Of a stretch of 43,330 nucleotides of DNA, positions 35,120-43,330 are shown piece by piece. The position numbers and the translations under genes are program-made. The stretch is from Mycolicibacillus koreensis (GTDB lineage: Bacteria > Actinomycetota > Actinomycetes > Mycobacteriales > Mycobacteriaceae), in contig NZ_NCXO01000038.1 in assembly GCF_002104795.1 (NCBI RefSeq), positions 1-43,330 of the forward strand. Reading direction: 5' to 3'. How positions within the stretch are numbered: the stretch's first letter is position 1; each line of letters begins with the position of its first letter. Under the pieces are notes generated by a model, which was not told the DNA's origin, ran no database searches, and was given only the letters and a program-made list of their open reading frames with translations.

Positions 35120-36312
35120 GCGAGAACCCCTACCTCGTCGGGTTGCGGCTGGCCGGACGCAAGGTCGTCGTGGTCGGCGGCGGCAGCGTCGCCCAACGCC
35201 GGCTCGGGCTGCTGGTCGACAGCGGCGCCGACGTCCACGTCGTCACCCGCAGTGCGACCCCGGCCGTGGAGGCCATGCCCGGCATCACCCTGGTTCTGCG
35301 CGACTACCGCGACGGTGACCTCGACGGCGCCTGGTACGTGCTGGCCGCCACCAGCGACCCGGAGGTCAACGCCGCCGTCGTCGCCGAGGCCGACCGCCGG
35401 CGCATCTTCTGTGTGCGCGCCGACGTCGCGGTCGAGGGCAGCGCGGTCACCCCGGCCACCCTCGACCACGCCGGGCTGACCGTCGGGGTGCTCGCCGGCG
35501 GGGAGCACCGGCGGTCGGCGGCGATCCGCACGGCGATCGGTGAGGCCCTGCAGACCGGGGCGGTCAGCGCGCCGAGCGCCGACGCGGCCCCCGGCGGGGT
35601 GGCGCTGGTCGGCGCCGGACCCGGCGACCCCGAGCTGATCACGGTGCGGGGGCGACGGTTGCTCGCCCAGGCCGACGTGGTGATCGCCGACCGGCTCGCG
35701 CCGCCGCAGCTGCTCGGCGACCTGCCGCCGCACGTCGAGGTCATCGACGCCGCGAAGATCCCGTACGGGCGGGCGATGGCGCAGGAGGCGATCAACGCGC
35801 TGCTCATCGAACACGCCCGGGCCGGGAAATTCGTGGTCCGGCTCAAAGGCGGGGATCCGTTCGTGTTCGCCCGCGGCTACGAAGAGGTCCAGGCCTGCAC
35901 CGAGGCGGGCATCCCGGTCACCGTCGTGCCCGGGGTGACCAGCGCAATCGCTGTTCCGGCGCTGGCCGGGGTACCGGTCACCCACCGCGGGCTCAACCAC
36001 GAATTCGTCGTGGTCAGCGGGCATGTCGCTCCCGGACACCCCGAATCGTTAGTGAATTGGGACGCATTAGCGGCCATGGGCGGCACGATCGTGTTGCTGA
36101 TGGCCGTCGAACGCATCGAACAGTTCTGCGATGTGCTCCTCAAAGGCGGTCGACCTGCGCAAACCCCGGTATTGGTGGTGCAGCACGGCACCACCGCCGC
36201 GCAGTACCTGTTACGAGCATCACTGGCCGACGCGCCGGAAAAGATCCGCGCCGAGGGGATCCGACCTCCTGCGATCGTCGTGATCGGGCCCGTCGCCGGC
36301 TTCGGCGCTTAA
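35116..36312 (+). CDS. cysG: Siroheme synthase / uroporphyrinogen-III C-methyltransferase
   Basis: 398 residues (Rv2847c is 405). N-terminal precorrin-2 dehydrogenase part (about 1-150) with GRKVVVVGGGSVAQRRLGLL; C-terminal SUMT part (about 158-398) with VGAGPGDPELITVRG, RLKGGDPFVFARGYEE and MAVERIEQF. It feeds siroheme and, through precorrin-2, the cobalamin genes upstream. GTG 35116 overlaps the cobB stop, so chelatase, cobO, cobB and cysG look like one operon with mqo. Confidence 0.94.
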   Translation: MSENPYLVGLRLAGRKVVVVGGGSVAQRRLGLLVDSGADVHVVTRSATPAVEAMPGITLVLRDYRDGDLDGAWYVLAATSDPEVNAAVVAEADRRRIFCVRADVAVEGSAVTPATLDHAGLTVGVLAGGEHRRSAAIRTAIGEALQTGAVSAPSADAAPGGVALVGAGPGDPELITVRGRRLLAQADVVIADRLAPPQLLGDLPPHVEVIDAAKIPYGRAMAQEAINALLIEHARAGKFVVRLKGGDPFVFARGYEEVQACTEAGIPVTVVPGVTSAIAVPALAGVPVTHRGLNHEFVVVSGHVAPGHPESLVNWDALAAMGGTIVLLMAVERIEQFCDVLLKGGRPAQTPVLVVQHGTTAAQYLLRASLADAPEKIRAEGIRPPAIVVIGPVAGFGA

Positions 36313-36331
36313 ACTCTTCTTAATATTACTG

Positions 36332-36337
36332 TAGGGT
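36332..36337 (+). promoter_or_regulatory. Putative -10 box of efpA
   Basis: TAGGGT ends 8 nt before ATG 36346 within a marked AT-rich patch (36310-36337) in the 33-bp cysG-efpA gap. A leaderless or near-leaderless transcript is inferred; AGGG inside the box could also serve as a weak ribosome binding site. Confidence 0.45.
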
Positions 36338-36345
36338 AGCCCGCT

Positions 36346-37869
36346 ATGACGGCTCTCAAGGATGCAGAGCGGGTATCACCAGTGAATGATCTGAGCAGGT
36401 TCTACCCGGCGTGGCTGCCTTCCTACCGGTTTGTCGCCGCGGTCATCGCCATCGGCGGGATGCAGCTGCTGGCGACCATGGACAGCACCGTCGCGATCGT
36501 GGCGCTGCCGCGGATCCAGGACGAGCTGAGCCTGTCCGACGCCGGTCGCAGCTGGGTGATCACCGCCTACGTGCTCACCTTCGGCGGGTTGATGCTGCTC
36601 GGTGGGCGCCTCGGCGACACCATCGGGCGCAAGCGCACCTTCATCGTCGGGGTCTCGCTGTTCACCATCGCCTCGGTGCTGTGCGGGGTGGCGTGGGATG
36701 CGCCCACGCTGGTCATCGCGCGGCTGCTGCAGGGGGTGGGCTCGGCCATCGCCTCACCGACCGGGTTGGCGCTGATCGCCACCACGTTCGCCAAGGGGCC
36801 CGCCCGCAACACCGCCACCGCGGTGTTCGGCGCGATGACCGCGATCGGATCGGTGATGGGCCTGGTGGTCGGCGGTGCGCTGACCGAGGTGTCCTGGCGG
36901 CTGGCGTTTCTGGTCAACGTCCCGATCGGGCTGATGATGATCTACCTGGCCCGCAAGGCGCTGCGGGAGACCGTGCGCGAACGGATGAAGCTCGACGCCT
37001 CCGGCGCCCTGCTGGCCACCATGGGCTGCACCGCCGCGGTGTTCGCGTTCACCCAGGGCCCGGCCAGCGGTTGGCTCTCGCCGATCACGTTGGGTTCGGG
37101 GGCCGCTGCCGCCGCCTGCGGGCTGGCGTTCTTCCTCGCCGAGCGTCGCGCGGAGAACCCGGTGGTGCCGTTCGACCTGTTCTACGACCGCAACCGGCTG
37201 GCCACCTTCCTGGCGATCTTCCTGGCCGGCGGGGTGCTGTTCACCCTCACCGTGCTCATCGGGCTCTACGTGCAGGACATCCTGGGCTATTCGGCGCTGC
37301 GCGCCGGGGTCGGCTTCATCCCGTTCGTCATCGGTATGGGTATCGGGTTGGGTGCCTCCTCGCAGCTGGTGCGGTTCTTCTCGCCGCGGGTGCTGGTGAT
37401 CGTCGGTGGCATCCTGGTGCTCGGCGCCATGCTGTACGGCTCGACCCTGCATGCCGGCATTCCGTACTTCCCGGACCTGGTGATACCGATCACCGTCGGC
37501 GGGATCGGCATCGGCACGATCGTGGTGCCGTTGACCCTCTCGGCGATCGCCGGGGTCGGCTTCGACCAGATCGGCCCGGTCTCGGCGATCGCGCTGATGC
37601 TGCAGAACCTGGGCGGCCCGCTGGTGCTGGCCGTCATCCAGGCGGTCATCACCTCCCGCACTCTCTACCTCGGCGGCATCACCGGGCCGGTCAAGGACAT
37701 GAACCCCGTCCAGCTGCACGCATTGGACCAGGGCTACACCTACGGGTTGCTGTGGGTGGCCGCGGTCGCTGTGCTCGTCGGCGGGGCGGCGCTGTTGATC
37801 GGCTACACCTCCCAGCAGGTCGCCCACGCCCAGGAGATCAAGGACGCCTTCGACGCCGGCGACCTGTAG
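36346..37869 (+). CDS. efpA: MFS drug efflux protein EfpA
   Basis: 507 residues (Rv2846c is 530). QacA-type major facilitator with 14 predicted membrane helices. MDSTVAIVALPRIQDEL in helix 1, motif A GGRLGDTIGRKR after helix 2, and the helix-5 region GSVMGLVVGGALTEVSWRLAFLVNVPIG (motif C type). EfpA exports lipids and drugs in mycobacteria and is essential in M. tuberculosis. It starts 33 bp after cysG from its own apparent promoter. Confidence 0.95.
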   Translation: MTALKDAERVSPVNDLSRFYPAWLPSYRFVAAVIAIGGMQLLATMDSTVAIVALPRIQDELSLSDAGRSWVITAYVLTFGGLMLLGGRLGDTIGRKRTFIVGVSLFTIASVLCGVAWDAPTLVIARLLQGVGSAIASPTGLALIATTFAKGPARNTATAVFGAMTAIGSVMGLVVGGALTEVSWRLAFLVNVPIGLMMIYLARKALRETVRERMKLDASGALLATMGCTAAVFAFTQGPASGWLSPITLGSGAAAAACGLAFFLAERRAENPVVPFDLFYDRNRLATFLAIFLAGGVLFTLTVLIGLYVQDILGYSALRAGVGFIPFVIGMGIGLGASSQLVRFFSPRVLVIVGGILVLGAMLYGSTLHAGIPYFPDLVIPITVGGIGIGTIVVPLTLSAIAGVGFDQIGPVSAIALMLQNLGGPLVLAVIQAVITSRTLYLGGITGPVKDMNPVQLHALDQGYTYGLLWVAAVAVLVGGAALLIGYTSQQVAHAQEIKDAFDAGDL

Positions 37870-37918
37870 ATCCTGTAGATCCGGGACCGCTCGGGCTGTA
37901 GATCGGCGACCGCTCGGG
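37864..37918 (+). repeat. 23-bp tandem repeat overlapping the efpA stop codon
   Basis: Two 23-bp units (37873-37895 and 37896-37918) differ at about two bases. A partial 9-bp copy (37864-37872) contains the last sense codon and stop of efpA. Each unit repeats CTGTAGATC and ends in GACCGCTCGGG. Confidence 0.85.
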
Positions 37919-37950
37919 TACCCGACCGCCGTCACTCGCACGTTTGCGTG

Positions 37951-37979
37951 CGTTTCGGTGCGCTCAGCGCACCGAAACG
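37951..37979 (+). terminator. Strong hairpin between efpA and proS
   Basis: A perfect 13-bp stem (37951-37963 with 37967-37979) has a TCA loop and can be lengthened by wobble pairs. No T run follows, so it resembles the T-less hairpins proposed as intrinsic terminators in mycobacteria. A second inverted repeat (CGCACG...CGTGCG) immediately upstream could compete. It lies 82 bp after the efpA stop. Confidence 0.65.
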
Positions 37980-38014
37980 TGCGGCTGGGTGAGTTGCCCC
38001 GCCGCAGCTCCCAT

Positions 38015-38020
38015 TAGGCT
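38015..38020 (+). promoter_or_regulatory. Putative leaderless -10 box of proS
   Basis: TAGGCT ends 8 nt before GTG 38029, after the hairpin. No ribosome binding site is present. Confidence 0.5.
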
Positions 38021-38028
38021 CTGCGGCT

Positions 38029-39795
38029 GTGATCACCCGGATGTCCCATTTGTTCCTGCGCACCCTGCGCGACGACCCGGCCGACGCCGAGGTCCCCAGC
38101 CACAAGCTGCTGATCCGGGCCGGCTACATCCGGCCGGTGGCGCCGGGGCTCTACAGCTGGCTGCCGCTGGGGCTCCGCGTGCTGCGCCGCATCGAAGAGG
38201 TGATCCGCGAGGAGATGGACGCCATCGGCGGCCAGGAGATCCTGCTGCCGGCGCTGCTGCCGCGCGCACCCTATGAGACCACCAACCGGTGGAGTGAGTA
38301 CGGCGAGACCATGTTCCGGCTGCGCGACCGCCGCGACAACGACTACCTGCTCGGGCCCACCCACGAGGAACTGTTCACGCTCACCGTCAAAGGGGAGTAC
38401 GGCTCCTACAAGGACTTCCCGGTCCTGCTGTATCAGATCCAGACCAAATACCGCGACGAGGCGCGCCCGCGCGCCGGGATCCTGCGCGGGCGGGAGTTCG
38501 TGATGAAGGACTCCTACTCCTTCGACGTCGACGACGCCGGGCTGTCGGCGGCCTACGCCGCTCACCGCGAGGCCTACCAGCGCATCTTCGATCGCCTCGC
38601 GGTGCGCTACGTGATCGTCGCGGCGCTGTCGGGGGCCATGGGCGGATCGGCCTCCGAGGAATTTCTCGCCGAGAGCGAGGTCGGTGAGGACACCTTCGTG
38701 CGTTGCGCGCAATCGGACTACGCCGCCAACGTCGAAGCGGTCGTCACCGCGCGGCCCGCCCCGGTGGCCGCGGAGGTCGTGGCCGAGATACCGCCTGCCA
38801 CCGTGCACGACACCGGTGACACCCCGACGATCGCCACGCTGGTCGACTGGGCCAACGCCAGCCTAGACCGCCGCGTCGGCGCCGAGGACACGTTGAAGAA
38901 CGTCATGGTGAAGGTGCGCCAACCCGGCGGGGAGTGGGAACTGCTGGGCATCGGGGTGCCCGGCGACCGCGAAATCGACGACAAGCGGCTCGGTGCGGCG
39001 CTCGAACCCGCCGAGTACGCACTGCTCGACGACGCCGATTTCGCCGCGCATCCCTTCCTGGTGAAGGGCTATATCGGTCCGAAGGCGCTGCGCGACAATG
39101 GTGTTCGCTACCTCGTCGACCCGCGCGTGGTCGACGGAACCCGCTGGATCACCGGCGCCGATCAGCCGGGCCGCCACGCGGTCGACCTGGTGGCCGGGCG
39201 CGACTTCACCGCCGACGGCACCATCGAGGCCGCCGAGGTGCGCGACGGCGACCTGGCGCCGGACGGGGCCGGCACCCTGGTCAGCGCCCGCGGCATCGAG
39301 ATCGGCCACATCTTCCAGCTGGGACGCAAATACACCGACGCATTCGGCGCCGACGTGCTCGGCGAGGACGGCAAACCGGTGCGGCTGACGATGGGCTCCT
39401 ACGGAATCGGGGTGTCGCGGCTGGTGGCGGTGATCGCCGAGCAGCACCACGACCAACTCGGGCTGCGGTGGCCGGCGGCCGTCGCGCCCTTCGATGTGCA
39501 CCTGGTGATCGCCAACAAGGACCAGGCCGCCCGCGACGGCGCGGAGACCCTGGCCGCCGATCTGGACCGGCTCGGGGTGCAGGTGCTCCTCGACGACCGG
39601 GGCGCCTCGCCGGGGGTGAAGTTCAAAGACGCGGAACTGCTCGGCATGCCGCAGGTCGTGGTCGTCGGACGTGGCTGGTCCAACGGTGTCGTCGAGGTGC
39701 GGGACCGGTTCAGCGGGCAGACCATCGAGGTGCCCGTCGATGCCGACCTGGCCGCGACGATCGCTACTCGCTGCCGCCCGGAAACGCCTCACTGA
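38029..39795 (+). CDS. proS: Prolyl-tRNA synthetase
   Basis: 588 residues (Rv2845c is 582). Class II synthetase with a bacterial editing insertion. [20 protein letters not shown] at the N-terminus matches the family, then [15 protein letters not shown], motif 2 region [16 protein letters not shown], editing domain about 225-400, motif 3 [14 protein letters not shown], and a C-terminal anticodon-binding domain. GTG 38029 gives the conserved ITRMS start. The 3' end overlaps the convergent DUF4439 gene by 32 bp. Confidence 0.96.
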   Translation: MITRMSHLFLRTLRDDPADAEVPSHKLLIRAGYIRPVAPGLYSWLPLGLRVLRRIEEVIREEMDAIGGQEILLPALLPRAPYETTNRWSEYGETMFRLRDRRDNDYLLGPTHEELFTLTVKGEYGSYKDFPVLLYQIQTKYRDEARPRAGILRGREFVMKDSYSFDVDDAGLSAAYAAHREAYQRIFDRLAVRYVIVAALSGAMGGSASEEFLAESEVGEDTFVRCAQSDYAANVEAVVTARPAPVAAEVVAEIPPATVHDTGDTPTIATLVDWANASLDRRVGAEDTLKNVMVKVRQPGGEWELLGIGVPGDREIDDKRLGAALEPAEYALLDDADFAAHPFLVKGYIGPKALRDNGVRYLVDPRVVDGTRWITGADQPGRHAVDLVAGRDFTADGTIEAAEVRDGDLAPDGAGTLVSARGIEIGHIFQLGRKYTDAFGADVLGEDGKPVRLTMGSYGIGVSRLVAVIAEQHHDQLGLRWPAAVAPFDVHLVIANKDQAARDGAETLAADLDRLGVQVLLDDRGASPGVKFKDAELLGMPQVVVVGRGWSNGVVEVRDRFSGQTIEVPVDADLAATIATRCRPETPH

Positions 39796-40198
39796 CCGGG
39801 CGGACGTTCAGCACGGCGTTCCATCGGGCGGCGGTGACCGCGCAGGCGCTGAGCGCGTTGAGCGCGAACGCGCGATCGGCATCGGTGTCGGCCTGCTCGA
39901 GCGCCGCCCGCCAGGCCACCGCGGCGTCACGTTCCATGCGCACCGCCAATTCGGCGGCGTCGGTGGGGGTGCTCACCGTGATCGGCAACTGGTAGCCGGG
40001 CGCGGCGACCGGTGCGTCGACCCCGCGCCCGCGCAGCATGTCGGTGAGTTCGTCACGACGGTCACGGTGTTCCCGCAGCGCCGCGGCCACCAGGTCGTTG
40101 ACGTCGAGCCGCGAATGCGCCGAGACCATGCCGTATCCGTAGATGACGCCGTGCTCGACGGCCAGTGCGTCGCTCAACGCCTGGTCGGCGGGGCTCAT
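39764..40198 (-). CDS. DUF4439 ferritin-like protein (Rv2844 type)
   Basis: 144 residues, nearly all helix. [19 protein letters not shown] carries the Glu-His pair expected of a ferritin-like helix, followed by [17 protein letters not shown] and a final pair of helices. DUF4439 proteins are predicted ferritin-like; metal binding is unproven. The ATG overlaps the stop of the lipoprotein gene (ATGA on the minus strand), so the two are coupled. The tail overlaps proS. Confidence 0.8.
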   Translation of the reverse strand: MSPADQALSDALAVEHGVIYGYGMVSAHSRLDVNDLVAAALREHRDRRDELTDMLRGRGVDAPVAAPGYQLPITVSTPTDAAELAVRMERDAAVAWRAALEQADTDADRAFALNALSACAVTAARWNAVLNVRPVSEAFPGGSE

Positions 40199-40701
40199 CG
40201 GGGTGCCTCCTGGTCGCCGAGGGTCACGCTGTGATCGGCGGTGCAGCAGGCCGCGATCGAGCCGAGCAACCCGGCCCGGTACCCCGCGACGGTGGTGGCG
40301 AGTTTCCCGGCGCTCTGCGCGGCGGTGCGCAGCGCCGCCACCACGTCGTCGACCGACGCCGCCGCGGCAGCAGCCGTGGTCGTGGTGGCGCTGACCGACG
40401 GTGACGCCGTGCCGGCGGCCAACCGGTCGATCTCGGTGGCCAACGCCGCGGCGTGGGCCTGGCGGTGCTCGGCGACCACGCTCAGTGCGGCCGCGGTCGC
40501 TCCGGTGGCCGCCGCGGCTGCGGCGGTGGCCAGCGCGGCGTCACCGCGGGCCAGGTCCAGTTGGGCGATCAGCACGTCCGGCTCGGGCGGGGCGGAGGGG
40601 GCGCACGCCGAGCCGGCAGCCCCGACCGCGGCGAGGGTCGCGGCTGCGGCCAGCACCCGGCGGCGGCTGACCAGAGGTGGGGTGTCGAACACAGCGGTCA
40701 T
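40195..40701 (-). CDS. Probable lipoprotein (Rv2843 type)
   Basis: 168 residues from ATG 40701. Residues 10-33 form a signal with an arginine run (VSRRRVLAAAATLAAVG) and end in AGSAC, a likely lipobox, so Tat or Sec export with lipidation is plausible. The mature part is Ala-rich helix with HRQAHAAAL, like the paired DUF4439 protein, and a His/Cys-containing end (AACCTADHSV). The frame extends to 40848 but that would cross the rimP promoter region and lose the signal peptide position. Divergent from rimP across 40702-40868. Confidence 0.75.
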   Translation of the reverse strand: MTAVFDTPPLVSRRRVLAAAATLAAVGAAGSACAPSAPPEPDVLIAQLDLARGDAALATAAAAAATGATAAALSVVAEHRQAHAAALATEIDRLAAGTASPSVSATTTTAAAAAASVDDVVAALRTAAQSAGKLATTVAGYRAGLLGSIAACCTADHSVTLGDQEAPR

Positions 40702-40784
40702 CCTGCCACTGCCGGCGGGCGATCGTGGCCGCACCCGCGGCTCGGGGGTGACCCGGTTCGTGACCGCGGTGGTGGTTTCTCGCG

Positions 40785-40790
40785 TATCGT
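40785..40790 (+). promoter_or_regulatory. Possible promoter of rimP-nusA
   Basis: TATCGT (40785-40790) with GTGACC (40760-40765) 19 bp upstream could be -10 and -35 for the rimP operon, giving a leader of about 70 nt that ends in GAGGAG (40857-40862), 6 nt before the rimP GTG. Weak matches. Confidence 0.3.
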
Positions 40791-40868
40791 GGGGGACTGG
40801 CGTGCACGCCGGCTGTCGTGTCGGTGCGCGCCGAGAACGACCGGACAACTCAAGATGAGGAGCTCGCC

Positions 40869-41417
40869 GTGGCCACCGGGCTACCTTCGCAGACGCAGGT
40901 GATCGAGCTACTCGATGCGGAGTTCACGCGGGCCGGGTATGAGATCGACGACGTCGTCATCGACGCGCGCGCCCGGCCACCCCGCATCACCGTGATCGCC
41001 GACGGGGACACCGCCTTGGATCTGGACACCGCCGCCGCGCTGTCCCGGTCGGCCGCCGCGCTGCTCGACGAGGCCGCCCCCGCTGCCGGCGCCTACCACC
41101 TGGAGGTCAGCTCGCCCGGGGTGGACCGGCCGTTGACCGCAGCGAAACACTTCCGCCGCGCCCGAGGCCGCAAGGCCGAGGTGACGCTGAGCGATCACAG
41201 TGTGCTCACCGGACGGGTCGGGGCCACCCACGCCGACGGGTTCGACCTGGTGGTCAAGACCGGCAAGGCCGACTGGTCGGTGCGGCGGATCCCGCTGGCG
41301 CAGGTGCAGCAGGCGATCGTGCAGATCGAGTTCGCCGCGCCGGCCCGCCGCGAATTGGAACTGGCGGGCGTCAGCGACCCCGCCGGCAACGTCGACACCG
41401 AGGAGGCCGGGGCGTGA
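40869..41417 (+). CDS. rimP: Ribosome maturation factor RimP
   Basis: 182 residues (Rv2842c is 183). Needed for 30S subunit maturation. [20 protein letters not shown] at the N-terminus, [27 protein letters not shown] (family signature) and [13 protein letters not shown] 40869 is chosen because of GAGGAG 6 nt upstream and the family start; the frame back to 40818 is unsupported. The stop overlaps the nusA GTG (GTGA). Confidence 0.93.
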   Translation: MATGLPSQTQVIELLDAEFTRAGYEIDDVVIDARARPPRITVIADGDTALDLDTAAALSRSAAALLDEAAPAAGAYHLEVSSPGVDRPLTAAKHFRRARGRKAEVTLSDHSVLTGRVGATHADGFDLVVKTGKADWSVRRIPLAQVQQAIVQIEFAAPARRELELAGVSDPAGNVDTEEAGA

Positions 41418-42466
41418 ACATCGACATGGCCACGTTGCACGCGATCGAGGCGGAAAAAGGCATCTCGGCGGAGGTGGTGGTCGAGACCATCAAATCGGCG
41501 CTGTTGACCGCCTACCGGCACACCGACGGTCACCAGCCCGATGCGCGGATCGAGATCGACCGCAAAACCGGCGCGGTGCAGGTGATCGCCCGGGAGAGCG
41601 ACGAGGACGGCAACGTCATCAGCGAATGGGACGACACCCCGGAAGGGTTCGGCCGGATCGCGGCGACCACCGCCCGCCAAGTGATCCTGCAGCGGTTGCG
41701 CGACGCGGAGAACGAGCGCACCTACGGCGAGTTCTCCGCCCGGGAGGGCGACATCGTCGCCGGGGTGATCCAGCGCGACGCCCGCCAGAACGCCCGCGGC
41801 ATGGTGGTGGTGCGCATCGGCAGCGAAACCACCGGCGCGGAAGGGGTGATCCCGGTCGCCGAGCAGGTGCCGGGGGAGACCTACGAGCACGGCGACCGCG
41901 TGCGCTGCTATGTGGTGGGGGTCAGCAGGGGGCCCCGGGAACCGTTGGTCACCCTTTCGCGCACTCACCCCAACCTGGTGCGCAAACTGTTCGCGCTGGA
42001 GGTCCCCGAGATCGCCGACGGGTCGGTCGACATCGTCGCGGTGGCCCGCGAGGCCGGTCACCGCTCCAAGATCGCGGTCGCCTCCCAGATCGCCGGTCTC
42101 AACGCCAAGGGCGCCTGCATCGGCCCGATGGGCCAGCGGGTGCGCAACGTGATGAGCGAGCTGTCGGGGGAGAAGATCGACATCATCGACTACGACCCGG
42201 ACCCGGCGCGGTTCGTGGCCAACGCGCTGTCCCCGGCGAAGGTGGTGTCGGTCACCGTCATCGACCTCGCCGCGCGCGCCGCGCGGGTCGTCGTTCCCGA
42301 TTTCCAGTTGTCGTTGGCCATCGGCAAGGAAGGCCAAAACGCCCGGCTGGCGGCCCGGCTCACCGGTTGGCGCATCGATATCCGCAGCGACACCGGCGAG
42401 TCCACAGCCGACGAGGTGGCGCCGGCAGCGGGCACGCGACCCACCGAGCAGGTCGGCGAGCACTGA
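41414..42466 (+). CDS. nusA: Transcription termination/antitermination factor NusA
   Basis: 350 residues (Rv2841c is 347). Binds RNA polymerase and RNA in pausing, termination and rRNA antitermination. N-terminal domain (about 1-105), S1 domain beginning [20 protein letters not shown]1 with [17 protein letters not shown] and KH2 with [19 protein letters not shown]. The acidic C-terminal repeats of enterobacterial NusA are absent, as usual in actinobacteria. GTG 41414 overlaps the rimP stop. Confidence 0.96.
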   Translation: MNIDMATLHAIEAEKGISAEVVVETIKSALLTAYRHTDGHQPDARIEIDRKTGAVQVIARESDEDGNVISEWDDTPEGFGRIAATTARQVILQRLRDAENERTYGEFSAREGDIVAGVIQRDARQNARGMVVVRIGSETTGAEGVIPVAEQVPGETYEHGDRVRCYVVGVSRGPREPLVTLSRTHPNLVRKLFALEVPEIADGSVDIVAVAREAGHRSKIAVASQIAGLNAKGACIGPMGQRVRNVMSELSGEKIDIIDYDPDPARFVANALSPAKVVSVTVIDLAARAARVVVPDFQLSLAIGKEGQNARLAARLTGWRIDIRSDTGESTADEVAPAAGTRPTEQVGEH

Positions 42467-42504
42467 AGTGCCGCGGGTGGTGCGAAGCACCCCCGCGGTA
42501 AAGG

Positions 42505-42510
42505 TAGACT
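42505..42510 (+). promoter_or_regulatory. Putative leaderless -10 box of ylxR
   Basis: TAGACT ends 5 nt before GTG 42516, in the 49-bp nusA-ylxR gap. No ribosome binding site is seen. It would be an internal promoter for ylxR and infB. Confidence 0.45.
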
Positions 42511-42515
42511 GACCC

Positions 42516-42893
42516 GTGATCCAGCGCAGGTCTCCGACTTCTGAGACACAATCGCATCGCAGCCCGCACGGGCCGGTACGCACGTGTGTCGGATGCCGGA
42601 GACGTGAGCTGGCCGCCGAACTGCTTCGGACAGTCGCAGTGTCGCGCGGAAACGGCAGCTATGCCGTGACCGTCGACGCAGCGGGTAACCTACCGGGGCG
42701 GGGTGCCTGGCTGCACCCCACCAGGCAGTGTCTGGATGCAGCGGTTCGACGGCGAGCTTTCAGCAGGGCACTACGGATCGCCGGTTCGCCGGACACAGCC
42801 CCGGTGGCTGAGCACCTCGGTGTCGCCGAGATGTCCAGCTCCCCGGAGCCCCTGACTACAGAACAGGCAATGAAGAACATGAGCACACCGTGA
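42516..42893 (+). CDS. YlxR family RNA-binding protein (Rv2840c type)
   Basis: 125 residues. [13 protein letters not shown] near residues 19-31 and [27 protein letters not shown] are the two YlxR signatures. These small basic proteins lie between nusA and infB in many bacteria and are thought to bind RNA. The N-terminal 18 residues and a Ser/Glu/Thr-rich tail of about 25 residues are outside the conserved core. GTG 42516 is supported by the TAGACT box. Confidence 0.88.
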   Translation: MIQRRSPTSETQSHRSPHGPVRTCVGCRRRELAAELLRTVAVSRGNGSYAVTVDAAGNLPGRGAWLHPTRQCLDAAVRRRAFSRALRIAGSPDTAPVAEHLGVAEMSSSPEPLTTEQAMKNMSTP

Positions 42894-42969
42894 AGACCCG
42901 ATGACCATGCGTCATAGCTAAACCGAGGCGCGGCCCACCACCGCTGTCGCCTCATGGACAGGAGAAGTA

Positions 42970-43330
42970 GTGGCAAAGGCCCGCGTACACCAGTTGGCTA
43001 AAGAACTCGGTGTTACCAGCAAGGAAGTGCTCGCCCGACTGAGTGAACAGGGCGAATTCGTCAAATCGGCCTCATCGACAGTGGAGGCGCCGGTCGCCCG
43101 GCGGCTGCTGGAGTCGTTCGGCGGTCCGAAGCCCGACTCCGGCAAGGACGCCGCCAAGGCGCCCGCCAAAACACCGGGCAAACCCGCCCCGAAACCCGCC
43201 GACACCGCGGCCGCGGCACCCGCGGCCGAAGCGCCCGCCAAGCCCGCCGATGACCCGGCGCCGGCTTGGGCGCGCCGGAGGCCGCCGGTGACGGCGGCGC
43301 GGCCGGCGGTGGCGGGGTGGCCGCCGGGGG
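42970..43330 (+). CDS. infB: Translation initiation factor IF-2, N-terminal part (3' truncated by window end)
   Basis: 120 codons are present. [19 protein letters not shown] and [18 protein letters not shown] match the mycobacterial IF-2 N-terminal domain; an Ala/Pro/Lys-rich linker follows. AGGAG lies 5 nt before GTG 42970. After about 43262 the called frame becomes Arg/Trp-rich while another frame reads as Gly/Ala-rich linker, so a frame change near the window end is possible. The 76-bp leader (42894-42969) holds a 5-bp hairpin (42901-42915) and a 6-bp one (42925-42930 with 42948-42953). Confidence 0.93.
   Translation, partial: MAKARVHQLAKELGVTSKEVLARLSEQGEFVKSASSTVEAPVARRLLESFGGPKPDSGKDAAKAPAKTPGKPAPKPADTAAAAPAAEAPAKPADDPAPAWARRRPPVTAARPAVAGWPPG

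Overview
The window is about 70% G+C and reads as chromosome from a mycobacterium (Mycobacterium sensu lato), most likely one that makes phthiocerol-type waxes. Three things point there. The left end carries C-terminal PpsD, PpsE, DrrA, DrrB, DrrC and PapA5 in the order of the M. tuberculosis DIM/PGL locus. The right half carries the M. tuberculosis Rv2859c to Rv2839c gene set almost in order (glutamine amidotransferase, mtr, mqo, magnesium-chelatase-like protein, cobO, cobB, cysG, efpA, proS, Rv2844/Rv2843-like pair, rimP, nusA, ylxR, infB). Mycobacterium-specific families (mycothione reductase, a 13E12/DUF222 HNH protein, DUF2505, DUF4439) fill in the rest. The species cannot be fixed from the sequence alone. 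Family names and M. tuberculosis comparisons come from recalled family knowledge, not from a search.

Region 1 (1-13908) is one plus-strand operon: ppsD (5' truncated by the window edge), ppsE, drrA, drrB, drrC, papA5 and a P450-methyltransferase fusion. Gaps range from overlapping starts to 64 bp. PpsD and PpsE do the last two chain extensions of the diol, DrrABC moves the finished lipid, and PapA5 esterifies it. The last gene is not part of the known M. tuberculosis operon: it joins a CYP136-like cytochrome P450 to a SAM methyltransferase in a single frame.

Region 2 (13909-22160) is accessory. It holds a TcmP/LCMT-type methyltransferase (minus strand), then a plus-strand run of flavodoxin-like protein, DUF2505 protein, membrane protein and alpha/beta hydrolase. 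A large secreted protein of unknown function follows on the minus strand. Next come an Rv2951c-type phthiodiolone ketoreductase coupled to a nitroreductase, and a small hydrolase-fold protein that has lost its nucleophile. The ketoreductase ties this region back to DIM tailoring.

Region 3 (22298-28164) holds a SWIM-SNF2 helicase (HelZ type), a class I glutamine amidotransferase, a small proline-rich secreted protein and a DUF222/HNH (13E12) gene. The start of the 13E12 gene carries a near-perfect LexA box over a TATAAT promoter.

Region 4 (28250-43330) is conserved core: divergent mtr and mqo, the cobalamin/siroheme genes, efpA, proS, a convergent DUF4439 plus lipoprotein pair, and rimP-nusA-ylxR-infB (cut by the window end). 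Several genes have a TANNNT -10 box 5-9 nt before the start codon and little or no Shine-Dalgarno sequence, which suggests leaderless transcripts. No tRNA, rRNA, CRISPR array or insertion sequence was seen.
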